Assembly: GCF_021735935.1 (NCBI RefSeq)
Contig: NZ_WMDZ01000001.1
Coordinates: forward strand, 1,364,001 to 1,428,000
DNA from: Sulfitobacter sp. M39
GTDB taxonomy: Bacteria; Pseudomonadota; Alphaproteobacteria; Rhodobacterales; Rhodobacteraceae
Direction of reading: 5' to 3'
DNA length: 64,000 nucleotides
In this document: in pieces, positions 39,166 to 47,905 of the stretch
How the letters are laid out: each line of letters begins with the position of its first letter
How positions within the stretch are numbered: position 1 is the first letter of the stretch
Made by a program: the position numbers and the translations under genes
The notes under the pieces: generated by a model
What the model was told of the DNA's origin: nothing
What the model saw: the letters and a program-made list of their open reading frames with translations, nothing else
The model's database searches: none

Positions 39166-39773
39166 ACTCCCTTCGCGGGGCGATCACCGGCGGGATCATC
39201 GCGCTGGCCTGCGCGGGCAGTGCTCGGGCGCAAGAAGCACCCGGTCGCGCAGCGGCGCTGGCGGCGTGGAATGATATCCACAAGGTCGTCTCGCATCCGC
39301 GCTGTACCAATTGCCACGTCGGTCCCGCTGGCGTGCCGCTTTGGGAAGGTTTGGGCCACGAGGAGGCTGCCAACCAAGCGCCCGTACACGGCATGAACAT
39401 CCTTGCCGATGAAAGCCGCATCGGGGCCGAGACGATGCCCTGCCGAACCTGCCACATCAGCGCCGCGTCGGAAAATACCGTCCCCCACGCACCGCCGATG
39501 ATTGCGGACGCATGGCGGCTTCCCCCAATAGAGATGGCGTGGAAAGGCAAAACCAGCGCCGAGATATGCGCACAACTGCGTGACCCCGATAGCAACGGTG
39601 CCTTTACGCCCGAAGACCTGTCCGATCACCTCGGGACGTCGGCCTTTGTGGCATGGGGCTTTGACCCCGGCGCAGAGCGCGAGGCGGCCCCCGGTAGCAT
39701 CCCCGAGATGCAGGATGCGCTGGCGATCTGGGTGGCAGGCGGCACGCCCTGTGCGGGCGACCCGCACCCGTAG
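39162..39773 (+). CDS. diheme c-type cytochrome linked to the molybdenum hydroxylase
   Basis: A 203-residue exported cytochrome c. The signal peptide ends GSARAQ (about residues 1-24). Two covalent heme sites are CTNCH at 48-52 and CRTCH at 94-98. It begins inside the end of the large-subunit gene (ATGA), so it is almost certainly the periplasmic electron acceptor of the IorAB-type enzyme, replacing the usual FAD subunit. The following stop is adjacent to the convergent matB end. The distal heme ligands (Met or His) cannot be assigned. Confidence 0.9.
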   Translation: MNSLRGAITGGIIALACAGSARAQEAPGRAAALAAWNDIHKVVSHPRCTNCHVGPAGVPLWEGLGHEEAANQAPVHGMNILADESRIGAETMPCRTCHISAASENTVPHAPPMIADAWRLPPIEMAWKGKTSAEICAQLRDPDSNGAFTPEDLSDHLGTSAFVAWGFDPGAEREAAPGSIPEMQDALAIWVAGGTPCAGDPHP

Positions 39774-41288
39774 TCAGCCCTTGAAGAGATCCGCATAGGT
39801 TTCGCGCAGCAGGTTCTTTTGCACCTTGCCCATGGTATTGCGGGGCAGGGCATCAACCACCACCAGCTTGCGCGGACATTTGAATCGCGCCAGCGATTGC
39901 GCGACGGTCTGCGACAGCGCCTCTAGGTCCAGATCAGGGCTGCCATCGGCGACCAGCACACCAACCGGTGCCTCGCCCAGATCCCCATGAGGCACGCCGA
40001 TCACGGCGCTTTCCAGCACGCCGGGTTGATCGTCCAGCACCTGTTCGACCTCTTTGGGATAGATGTTATAGCCGCCGGATATAATCAGATCCTTGCCGCG
40101 CCCGACAATCTGGACATAGCCGTCTTGACCAATCAGCCCCAGATCACCGGTGATAAAGAACCCGTCCGCGCGCAGTTCAGCGGCGGTTTTTTCGGCCATC
40201 TGCCAATAGCCTTGGAAAACATTCGGCCCGCGGACCTCGACGACGCCGATCTCTCCCTGTGGCAGGGTTTCGCCAGTATCGGGGTCACAAATCTTGAGCT
40301 CGACCCCCGGCAGGGGTGTGCCGACAGTGCCGCAGCGCCGAGGCCCGTCATAGGGGTTCGACGTGTTCATATTGGTTTCCGTCATCCCGTAGCGTTCCAG
40401 AATACGGTGACCTGTGCGTTCCTCGAACTGCTTGTGCGTTTCGGCCAGCAAGGGGGCAGAGCCCGAGATGAACAGACGCATATGCGCCGTCAATCCGGCG
40501 GTGAAGTCATCAGAGCCCAGCAAACGGGTGTAGAAGGTGGGCACGCCCATCAACGCGGTGGCCTGCGGCATGAAGCGGATCAACTGATCGATATCGAGCT
40601 TGGGCAGGAACACCATCGCGCCACCGCTGAGCAGCATGATATTGGTCGCCACGAACAGCCCGTGTGTGTGGAAAATCGGAAGCGCATGCAGCAGCACATC
40701 GGCCTTGGTGAATTGCCAGACATCGACCAGCGTTTCGGCATTGCTAAGAAGGTTGCGCTGGCTCAGCATCGCGCCTTTTGATCGGCCTGTGGTGCCCGAG
40801 GTATAGAGGAAGGCGGCCAGATCCTCGGCCGCTCGGTCGACGGTATTGAAGGTGTCGGGCAGGGTGGCCGCCAGATCGCGCAGCGTGCCACGGCCGGTGT
40901 TGTCCATCGTCTCTACAGTGGCACCGGCGGCTGCAGCGACCGGCGTGAGTTCGGTAACATCCGCGGGATTGCAAACCAGTAGCCGCGCGCCGGAGTTGCC
41001 GACGAAGTAATCCACCTCGGACGCGGTGTAGCCGGGGTTGAGCGGCAAGAACACCAGCCCTGCCTGCACGCAAGCGGCATAAAGCGCCAGCGCATCCGGC
41101 GATTTGCCGACCTGCACAGCGACACGGTCGCCCGCTGTCAGCCCCTTGTCCGAAAACGCATTGGCATAGCGCGCGGCAGAGCGGATGAATTGGTCGTGGG
41201 TGATCGTACGCCCATCCGGCAGGATCAGAAACGGCGTGTTTTGCCCGATGTGGCGACCGAATAAAGCGTCGTAAAGCGGGTTGGGCAT
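39774..41288 (-). CDS. matB: malonate-CoA ligase type acyl-CoA synthetase
   Basis: A 504-residue AMP-forming synthetase of the MatB type (malonate + CoA + ATP to malonyl-CoA). The ATP motif is YTSGTTGRSKGAML, the middle motif is LFISGSAPLLAET, then ERYGMTETNMNTSNPYDGPR, GDLGLIGQDGYVQIVGRGKD and the acyl-adenylate lysine near NTMGKVQKNLL. AAGGAGA lies just upstream of the ATG at 41288. No malonyl-CoA decarboxylase gene (matA) is next to it, so other short dicarboxylic or aromatic acids remain possible. Confidence 0.85.
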   Translation of the reverse strand: MPNPLYDALFGRHIGQNTPFLILPDGRTITHDQFIRSAARYANAFSDKGLTAGDRVAVQVGKSPDALALYAACVQAGLVFLPLNPGYTASEVDYFVGNSGARLLVCNPADVTELTPVAAAAGATVETMDNTGRGTLRDLAATLPDTFNTVDRAAEDLAAFLYTSGTTGRSKGAMLSQRNLLSNAETLVDVWQFTKADVLLHALPIFHTHGLFVATNIMLLSGGAMVFLPKLDIDQLIRFMPQATALMGVPTFYTRLLGSDDFTAGLTAHMRLFISGSAPLLAETHKQFEERTGHRILERYGMTETNMNTSNPYDGPRRCGTVGTPLPGVELKICDPDTGETLPQGEIGVVEVRGPNVFQGYWQMAEKTAAELRADGFFITGDLGLIGQDGYVQIVGRGKDLIISGGYNIYPKEVEQVLDDQPGVLESAVIGVPHGDLGEAPVGVLVADGSPDLDLEALSQTVAQSLARFKCPRKLVVVDALPRNTMGKVQKNLLRETYADLFKG

Positions 41289-41443
41289 CGTCGTCTCCTT
41301 CTGACCTTTGGTAGCGCGGAATTTGCGCCATCGGCAGGGCTAGGTAAAGGGCGGCAAATGGCGCATTTTGATCTTTGCAGCATTTCGCGCGTGCAGACGG
41401 CCTTGACGACCCGCAGCGTATGACTTACCCCTCCTCCCGTAGC

Positions 41444-41517
41444 GCGGGCGTTGTGTAATGGTAAGACCTCTGCCTTCCACGCAGAAGACGCGGGTTCGAT
41501 TCCCGCCGCCCGCTCCA
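41444..41517 (+). tRNA. tRNA-Gly(TCC)
   Basis: A 74-base cloverleaf: acceptor GCGGGCG at 41444-41450 pairs with CGCCCGC at 41507-41513. The discriminator T and encoded CCA end at 41517. The anticodon loop CTTCCAC gives anticodon TCC at 41476-41478 between TCTGC and GCAGA. The T-arm has GGTTCGATTCCC. It closely resembles E. coli tRNA-Gly(TCC). Confidence 0.96.
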
Positions 41518-41654
41518 CTCCTTTCCAAACATCGTTTTGATTTTCGCTGTTTGCGCTGGATCAATGCGCTTTTGTCGCAAGACCGCTAGGGGTGCAGCCC
41601 TTGACCCCGCGCGATGTGCGGGCGATGACACGGCAGCACTCCAAAGGATATCTC

Positions 41655-43454
41655 ATGGCACGTACCCCGACGCCCGGCCCCGGCACCGAAGAACGCGAAA
41701 AATCGCGTGAGTTGGGGGCCCTGCGCGCGCTGCTGCCGTTTCTTGCGCCCTATCGCGGGCTGATGATCGCGGCCATTCTGGCGCTGGTGCTCACGGCGAT
41801 GATCTCTTTGACGCTGCCGCTGGCCGTCCGCCGCGTGATCGATAATTTCGGCACCGGCGAGGCCGAATTGCTGGACCAGTACTTCGTTGCCGCCCTGATC
41901 ATCGCGGCCCTTCTGGCTGTGGGCACGGGGCTGCGCTATGCGCTGGTGACGCGCTTTGGCGAACGGGTCGTTGCCGATATCCGCAAGGCGGTGTTCGATC
42001 GCGTGATCTCGATGAGCCCGGCGTTCTACGAGAACCTGATGACCGGCGAGGTGCTGAGCCGGATCACCACGGACACCACGTTGATCCTGTCGGTGATCGG
42101 GTCGTCCGTGTCCATCGCGCTGCGCAATATGCTGATCGTGACCGGTGGGCTGGTGCTGATGCTGTTCACCTCGGCCAAGCTGACGGCGATGGTGTTGTTG
42201 ATCGTGCCGGCGGTAATTGTGCCGATCCTCGTGCTGGGGCGGCGCTTGCGGGTGCTGAGCCGTGAAAATCAGGACTGGATCGCGGCAAGCTCGGGCAATG
42301 CGTCCGAGAGTTTGGGCGCGGTGCAGACCGTGCAGGCCTTTACAAATGAAGCGGCCAGCCAGTCGCAATTCGCCCAGATGACCGAGGCGTCCTTTGATGC
42401 GGCGCAGCGTCGGATCAAGACCCGCGCGCTGATGACGATTATCGTAATTTTTCTGGTCTTTGCCGGTGTCGTGGGCGTTTTGTGGATGGGCGCGCGGGAT
42501 GTGCGTGCCGACCAGATGACCCCCGGTGCCTTGGTGCAATTCGTGATCTATGCCGTGATGGTGGCAGGCGGGGTCGCGGCGCTGTCCGAGATCTGGGGCG
42601 AACTTCAACGCGCCGCCGGTGCCACCGAACGTCTGGTAGAGCTGTTGCGGACCGAAGATACCGTGCAAGACCCCGCTGCGGCCATTGATTTACCCGCCCC
42701 TGTCGCCGGTCGGATTGCCTTTGAGGACGTGCATTTCAGATACCCTGCGCGCCCTGATGTGCAGGCACTGGACGGGGTCAACCTGTCGATCAACCCCGGT
42801 GAAACGGTCGCGTTCGTCGGGCCCTCGGGTGCAGGCAAGACTACGATCATCCAGTTGATTCTGCGGTTCTATGATCCTGCTTCGGGGCGGATCACCCTTG
42901 ACGGGGTCGATCTGCGCGATGTCTCGCGTGCGGCCTTCCGCCGGTCGGTCGCCTTGGTGCCGCAAGATCCGGTGATTTTCGCCGCCTCTGCCCGCGAGAA
43001 TATCCGCTTTGGCCGCCCCGACGCCACAGACGCCGAGATTGACGCCGCCGCCGAGGCCGCCGCCGCCCACGGGTTCATCAGCGCATTGCCCGACGGCTAC
43101 GACAGCTATCTGGGCGAACGCGGGGTGATGCTGTCGGGCGGGCAAAAGCAGCGTATCGCCATCGCCCGCGCCATCCTGCGCGACGCGCCGGTGCTGCTGC
43201 TGGACGAAGCCACAAGCGCCTTGGATGCCGAAAGCGAACGCGCCGTGCAGGCCGCCGTGGATCGGTTGAGCGCGGACCGCACCACCCTGATCGTCGCGCA
43301 TCGTCTGGCGACGGTGAAAAAGGCTGATCGCATCGTCGTGCTGGAAGCAGGGCAGATCGTCGATATGGGCACCCATGACGAGCTGGTCACCAAGGGCGGC
43401 CTCTATGCGCGTCTGGCACGGCTGCAATTCACCGATGGGCGCGCGGACGCATAA
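41655..43454 (+). CDS. ABC transporter, fused membrane/ATPase (MsbA-like exporter)
   Basis: A 599-residue half-transporter. Residues about 30-310 hold six membrane helices, then an ATPase domain with Walker A GPSGAGKTT, signature LSGGQKQR and Walker B LLLDEATSALD. The ATG at 41655 has AAAGGA eight bases upstream. It likely works as a homodimer exporting a lipid, peptide or drug; substrate is unknown. It is monocistronic by spacing and sits after the tRNA. Similar genes are annotated as lipid A or multidrug exporters by analogy only. Confidence 0.9.
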   Translation: MARTPTPGPGTEEREKSRELGALRALLPFLAPYRGLMIAAILALVLTAMISLTLPLAVRRVIDNFGTGEAELLDQYFVAALIIAALLAVGTGLRYALVTRFGERVVADIRKAVFDRVISMSPAFYENLMTGEVLSRITTDTTLILSVIGSSVSIALRNMLIVTGGLVLMLFTSAKLTAMVLLIVPAVIVPILVLGRRLRVLSRENQDWIAASSGNASESLGAVQTVQAFTNEAASQSQFAQMTEASFDAAQRRIKTRALMTIIVIFLVFAGVVGVLWMGARDVRADQMTPGALVQFVIYAVMVAGGVAALSEIWGELQRAAGATERLVELLRTEDTVQDPAAAIDLPAPVAGRIAFEDVHFRYPARPDVQALDGVNLSINPGETVAFVGPSGAGKTTIIQLILRFYDPASGRITLDGVDLRDVSRAAFRRSVALVPQDPVIFAASARENIRFGRPDATDAEIDAAAEAAAAHGFISALPDGYDSYLGERGVMLSGGQKQRIAIARAILRDAPVLLLDEATSALDAESERAVQAAVDRLSADRTTLIVAHRLATVKKADRIVVLEAGQIVDMGTHDELVTKGGLYARLARLQFTDGRADA

Positions 43455-43521
43455 AAAAACTTGTGAACGTCACGGTTAAATGGAAACAATCACACCCGAA
43501 TGGATCCAGAAGGAGAGCAAC

Positions 43522-43953
43522 ATGGGTTTGTGGAGTTTCGTAAAAGACGCCGGCAAGAAAGTATTTGGCGGCGGTGATGATACCGAAGTCACCGGAGCCG
43601 CGCTTCAGGATGAATTGAAGGATCTGGGGCTGAATGCCGACGGGCTGGATATCTCTGTCGACGGCGACAAGGTCAAAGTTTCCGGCAAGGCCGCTGACCA
43701 AGAAACCAAAGAAAAGGTCATTCTGGCCGTCGGGAACGTCGAAGGCGTTGCCGCGGTTGAAGAAGACATGGACGGCGGCGAGGGGGACGGTACCTTCCAC
43801 ACCGTTGAAAAGGGCGACACGCTTTGGGCCATCGCGGCCAAGACCCTTGGCAATGGCGCGCGCTACGAAGAAATCTTTGAAGCGAATAAACCTATGCTGA
43901 CCCACCCCGATAAAATCTATCCCGGTCAGATGCTGCGTATTCCTGCCAAGTAA
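43522..43953 (+). CDS. BON-LysM protein, Kbp-like
   Basis: A 143-residue protein with an N-terminal BON domain (about 30-80; GADGLDIS-like NADGLDISVDGDKVKVSG, then NVEGVAAVEEDM) and a C-terminal LysM (about 92-142; FHTVEKGDTLWAIAAKTLGN, then PDKIYPGQMLRIPAK). It resembles Kbp (YgaU), the E. coli cytosolic potassium-binding protein. The first residues (MGLWSFVKDAGKKVFGG) match that family and there is no signal peptide. AAGGAG lies eight bases upstream of 43522. Potassium binding is inferred. Confidence 0.85.
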   Translation: MGLWSFVKDAGKKVFGGGDDTEVTGAALQDELKDLGLNADGLDISVDGDKVKVSGKAADQETKEKVILAVGNVEGVAAVEEDMDGGEGDGTFHTVEKGDTLWAIAAKTLGNGARYEEIFEANKPMLTHPDKIYPGQMLRIPAK

Positions 43954-44000
43954 TCGCACAACACATAAGGGGTGCGCCACGCGCTTTTACCCCATAAAAG

Positions 44001-44031
44001 AGAGCGGCAGGCGGCGTCTGCCGCTCTTTTT
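44001..44031 (+). terminator. intrinsic terminator of the BON-LysM gene
   Basis: AGAGCGGCAG pairs with CTGCCGCTCT (10 bp, 7-base loop), followed by a T-run, 48 bases after the stop. Confidence 0.9.
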
Positions 44032-44171
44032 CGAGCCTTCCGTTGGGTCAGTGGGCTTGAACGCAGCGTTTGGGTGCCTGCAAATGCTTGCGAAAGCTGA
44101 AATTAGCAATCATCTTTGACAACAGGGAATAACGGGATGCGGGCAAACCGCACCACTAAGGGAGGAAAATA

Positions 44172-46049
44172 ATGTCATTTGCCGGTGTAGAAGACCGTAA
44201 CGCAATCGAAGCAGAAATGCCGTGGGCTGACCGCGACGTGCCCAAAACACTCTGGAGCATGTTGAGCGAAACCGCCGGAAAGTTTCCAAGCCACGACGCG
44301 ATCAGCTACCAGCTGTTCTCGGGGCCAAAAGATCATGCCGAAACCCTTAGCTGGTCGCAGCTGCGTGGTCAGGTGGGCCGTGCGGCCAATCTGTTCCGGT
44401 CGCTGGGTGTCGGGCCGACCGATGTGGTCGCCTATGTGCTGCCAAACTGTAACGAGACGGTCATCACACTTTTGGGCGGTGCCGTCGCAGGGATCGCAAA
44501 CCCCATCAACCCGCTGCTCGAGGCAGAGCAGATCGGGTCGATCCTACGTGAAACCAATGCCAAGGTCGTTGTGACCCTGCGGCCTTTCCCCAAGACGGAT
44601 GTGGCCGAGAAAACCGCCGAGGCGGTCAAGCTGGCGCCGAATGTCACGACCGTGCTCGAAGTGGACCTGTGCCGCTATCTGACCGCACCAAAGTCGTGGA
44701 TCGTGCCGCTGATCCGTCCCAAAATGACCGTGACCAATCAGGCGACCTACAAGAACTTCAATTCCGAGATCGCCAAGCAATCCCCAGAGCTGACGTTCGA
44801 CGATCCGCAAGAGGATCGCGTCGCCTTTTACTTCCACACCGGTGGGACGACGGGCATGCCCAAAGTGGCGCAGCACAAGTATTCCGGCATGGTCTATAAC
44901 GGCTGGCTTGGGCACACGCTGCTATATACGGAAAACGACAACATCATGTGTCCGCTGCCGTTGTTCCACGTTTTCGCCTGCCACGTGATCCTCATGGCTG
45001 CCGTAAAATCCGGTGCGCATGTGGTTTTCCCGACGCCTCAGGGCTATCGCGGGGACGGGGTGTTCGACAACTTCTGGAAGCTGGTCGAACGCTGGAAAAT
45101 CACTTTCATCATCACTGTCCCGACGGCGATTTCCGCCAAGATGCAGCGCCCGATCAACGCTGATATCTCGACCGTGAAAACCGCCTTCTCCGGCTCGGCA
45201 CCATTGCCGCTGGAACTGTTCCGCCGCTTTGAAAAGGCCACCGGCATCACGCTGATCGAAGGCTACGGCCTGACAGAGGCGACCTGCCTTGTATCGTCGA
45301 ACCCGACGGACGGCGTGCGCAAAGTGGGCAGCATCGGCATCACCTTCCCCTATACGGATGTGAAGATAGTCAAAAGCACCGGCGACGGGCTGGTCGAGGC
45401 AGAGGTCGACGAGATCGGCGAAATCTGTATCTCGAACCCCGGCGTCTATGCGGGCAACACCTATACCGAAGCCGATAAGAACAAGGATCTCTACTATCAG
45501 GGCACGCACCTGCGCACAGGGGATCTGGGCCGTATCGACAGCGACAAATACCTCTGGATCACGGGCCGTGCGAAAGACCTGATCATCCGTGGCGGTCACA
45601 ACATCGACCCCGCCGAGATCGAAGAGGCGCTTCTGGGTCACGAGGCGGTCGCCTTTGCCGGTGCCATTGGCCAGCCGGATGCCCACGCGGGCGAGGTGCC
45701 TTGCGCCTTTGTCGAACTGGTCGCAGGTGCGTCGATCACCGAAGCCGAACTGCTGGAGTTCTGCAAAGAGCACGTGCAGGAACGCGCGGCGCAGCCCAAG
45801 CATATGACCATCATGAGCGAACTGCCCAAAACCGCCGTCGGTAAGATCTTTAAGCCCGATCTGCGCAAAAACGCGATCACGCGCGTCTATGACGAGACAT
45901 TGGAAGCCGCCGGCCTGCCCGCTCGTGTTGCCTCTGTCACCGATGACAAGAAACGCGGTCTGGTGGCGCAGATCGCCATGAACGGCGCGAGCGAGGCCGA
46001 TGTCGGCGCGTCGCTGAACGCCTTTACCTTCGGTTGGGAGGCCGCGTGA
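44172..46049 (+). CDS. AMP-dependent acyl-CoA synthetase
   Basis: A 625-residue acyl-CoA synthetase. The P-loop-like motif is HTGGTTGMPKVAQ, the next is LPLFHVFACHV, then GYGLTEATCLVSSNP, TGDLGRIDSDKYLWITGRAKDLI (about residues 450-472, first part TGDLGRIDSDKYLWITG), and KTAVGKIFKP with the adenylation Lys. It is longer than the MatB-type enzyme and probably acts on a medium or bulky carboxylate. The stop overlaps the following esterase gene (GTGA), so the two form a unit. AGGGAGG precedes the ATG. Confidence 0.88.
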   Translation: MSFAGVEDRNAIEAEMPWADRDVPKTLWSMLSETAGKFPSHDAISYQLFSGPKDHAETLSWSQLRGQVGRAANLFRSLGVGPTDVVAYVLPNCNETVITLLGGAVAGIANPINPLLEAEQIGSILRETNAKVVVTLRPFPKTDVAEKTAEAVKLAPNVTTVLEVDLCRYLTAPKSWIVPLIRPKMTVTNQATYKNFNSEIAKQSPELTFDDPQEDRVAFYFHTGGTTGMPKVAQHKYSGMVYNGWLGHTLLYTENDNIMCPLPLFHVFACHVILMAAVKSGAHVVFPTPQGYRGDGVFDNFWKLVERWKITFIITVPTAISAKMQRPINADISTVKTAFSGSAPLPLELFRRFEKATGITLIEGYGLTEATCLVSSNPTDGVRKVGSIGITFPYTDVKIVKSTGDGLVEAEVDEIGEICISNPGVYAGNTYTEADKNKDLYYQGTHLRTGDLGRIDSDKYLWITGRAKDLIIRGGHNIDPAEIEEALLGHEAVAFAGAIGQPDAHAGEVPCAFVELVAGASITEAELLEFCKEHVQERAAQPKHMTIMSELPKTAVGKIFKPDLRKNAITRVYDETLEAAGLPARVASVTDDKKRGLVAQIAMNGASEADVGASLNAFTFGWEAA

Positions 46050-46990
46050 TCCAACCCGACTACCGCGTTCTACTGGATGAAGAGATCTGGGCCTATATGG
46101 ACCGCTCGGACAGTTTCTATCCACCGGACGCGGTGTCGCTGACCATCGACCAGCAGCGCGCTGTCTATAACCGGATGTGCGCTGCTTTTCACCAACCCCA
46201 CCCTGATGGGGTCCGCACATGGGACGTCGCCTTCGGCGGCGTCCCATGTCGCGTTTACGAGGTCGAGACATCCGATATCACTGTCATCTACTATCACGGC
46301 GGCGGGTTTGTTGTTGGCGGGCTCGACAGTCACGATGATGTCTGCGCCGAGATTTGCGCCACGACCGGCTACCGTGTGATCTCTGTCGACTACGCGCTCG
46401 CCCCCGAGGTCGTCTTTCCCGGATGTTTCAACGACGCGTGGGCCGCATTTCAGGCGATTGCAGCCGCATATGACGGCGCGATTGTATTGGCGGGCGACAG
46501 TGCAGGCGGCAATCTTGCTGCCGCCGTAGCCCATTCCGCGCGAACATCTTTTCAGGCGCGCATAGCGGGTCAGGTGCTGATCTATCCCGGACTGGGCGGG
46601 GATCGCAGCAAGGGCAGCTATATCACCCACGCCAACGCGCCGCAGCTGACGGTTGCGGATATGGAGTTTTACCAGCAGGTCCGATCCGGTGGGGTGCCGC
46701 CTGTGGACGATCCACGCTACGCCCCGCTGCATGATACCGACTTTTCCGATCTGCCGCCTACGGTGATCCTCACGGTCGCCTGTGACCCGCTGTCGAGCGA
46801 TGGGGAAGCCTATGCCGCCGCGATCCATAGGGCAGGCGGACAGGCCCAGTGGCACGAGGCCGCGGGCCTTGTCCATGGCTGTCTGCGCGCGCGGGTGATG
46901 TCACGCAAGGCGGCAGCGTTCTTTGATCAGGTGACCGCGGCGATCGGCGCTGTCGGCGCAGGGGAATGGCCTGCGATCAGCACGGCCTGA
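46046..46990 (+). CDS. HSL-type alpha/beta hydrolase (esterase)
   Basis: A 314-residue esterase of the hormone-sensitive-lipase family. The oxyanion motif HGGGF is near residue 85, the nucleophile is in GDSAGG, and the acid and His follow in CDPLSSDGEAYAA and GLVHGCL. The GTG at 46046 overlaps the synthetase stop by four bases. Coupling to an acyl-CoA synthetase suggests that it frees a carboxylic acid from an ester, which the ligase then activates (inference). No signal peptide. Confidence 0.85.
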   Translation: MIQPDYRVLLDEEIWAYMDRSDSFYPPDAVSLTIDQQRAVYNRMCAAFHQPHPDGVRTWDVAFGGVPCRVYEVETSDITVIYYHGGGFVVGGLDSHDDVCAEICATTGYRVISVDYALAPEVVFPGCFNDAWAAFQAIAAAYDGAIVLAGDSAGGNLAAAVAHSARTSFQARIAGQVLIYPGLGGDRSKGSYITHANAPQLTVADMEFYQQVRSGGVPPVDDPRYAPLHDTDFSDLPPTVILTVACDPLSSDGEAYAAAIHRAGGQAQWHEAAGLVHGCLRARVMSRKAAAFFDQVTAAIGAVGAGEWPAISTA

Positions 46991-46999
46991 GAAACGGCA

Positions 47000-47836
47000 T
47001 CATTTCAGGAAAGACTGCGCCTTCATGGTATCGGCAACCGGCGCACCCAGACGGCCAAGGATCGTCGGCGCGAGCTGCAACTGGTCGATCACCGTATCCT
47101 CCGACGGTCCTTCGGCATCGCCAAAGTAATAGAGCGCGGTTTCCTGCTGCAATGCACTGCGCCCGCCGTGGTGCCCGCGTTCGTCTTGCCCGTGATCCGC
47201 TGTGACGATCACCTCGTACCCCAAGGCGCGCCATTTCGGGATGAAGGGGGCAAGCATCTCGTCCATGACGGCGCAGGCGTGGTCCATTTCCTGACAGTCG
47301 TGGAAAAAGCGGTGCCCCATGCTGTCTAGCGTGCAGGTGTGCAGCATCCCGTAGTTCAGCCCGAATCGCAGCGCCAGATTGGTGAGGGAGCCAAACAGAT
47401 CCACATCCGAAGGGGTCATCTGGTTCACCAGCCCGTAGCCCGTCATCGTGTGAAACCGCCCGTGGTTGATCGTGTCGCTATCGGGTTCATCATATTCCAC
47501 GTCGCGCACATAGTCGAAGGGGTGGCGGTTGAAGAATTGTGACCAGAAAGAATGGGCCACGGCCCCGGTCACGCCGCCCGCCGCACGGGTCTGGGCGAAG
47601 ACATCCTTGTGCTTCAGACGGAATACATTGCCGTTGCCGGTACAGCCATGTTCAGCCGGTGCAACGCCCGTGTGGATCGAAGCGTAGCAGGAGGCAGAGA
47701 TCGACGGCAGCACCGCACGGTGCTTCCAGACCCGCGCCTCGCCACTGTCGACCCAGCCTTCCAGATTGCCGAACAGCCGACGGAAATTGCGGTAAGGCAC
47801 ACCGTCGAGGATGATCAAAAGCAGCTTGTTCTTCAT
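47000..47836 (-). CDS. alkaline phosphatase superfamily enzyme
   Basis: A 278-residue metal-dependent hydrolase of the nucleotide pyrophosphatase/phosphodiesterase type. Metal and nucleophile positions: Asp11 in LIILDGVPY, Ser47 in LPSISASCYASIHTG (the usual Thr position), DSMGHRFFHD and TADHGQDERGHHGG. A Ser instead of Thr at the nucleophile is found in some superfamily members. ATG at 47836 begins the core; the frame is open to 47884. No signal peptide, so cytoplasmic. It lies beyond the peptide transporter genes, with which it may be co-expressed. Confidence 0.8.
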   Translation of the reverse strand: MKNKLLLIILDGVPYRNFRRLFGNLEGWVDSGEARVWKHRAVLPSISASCYASIHTGVAPAEHGCTGNGNVFRLKHKDVFAQTRAAGGVTGAVAHSFWSQFFNRHPFDYVRDVEYDEPDSDTINHGRFHTMTGYGLVNQMTPSDVDLFGSLTNLALRFGLNYGMLHTCTLDSMGHRFFHDCQEMDHACAVMDEMLAPFIPKWRALGYEVIVTADHGQDERGHHGGRSALQQETALYYFGDAEGPSEDTVIDQLQLAPTILGRLGAPVADTMKAQSFLK

Positions 47837-47905
47837 GTCGATACCTTTTCGGCGGACCACAGCGATTGTATTTGTCCGATACAAACCGCCGCGTTGCCCA
47901 CAGGC

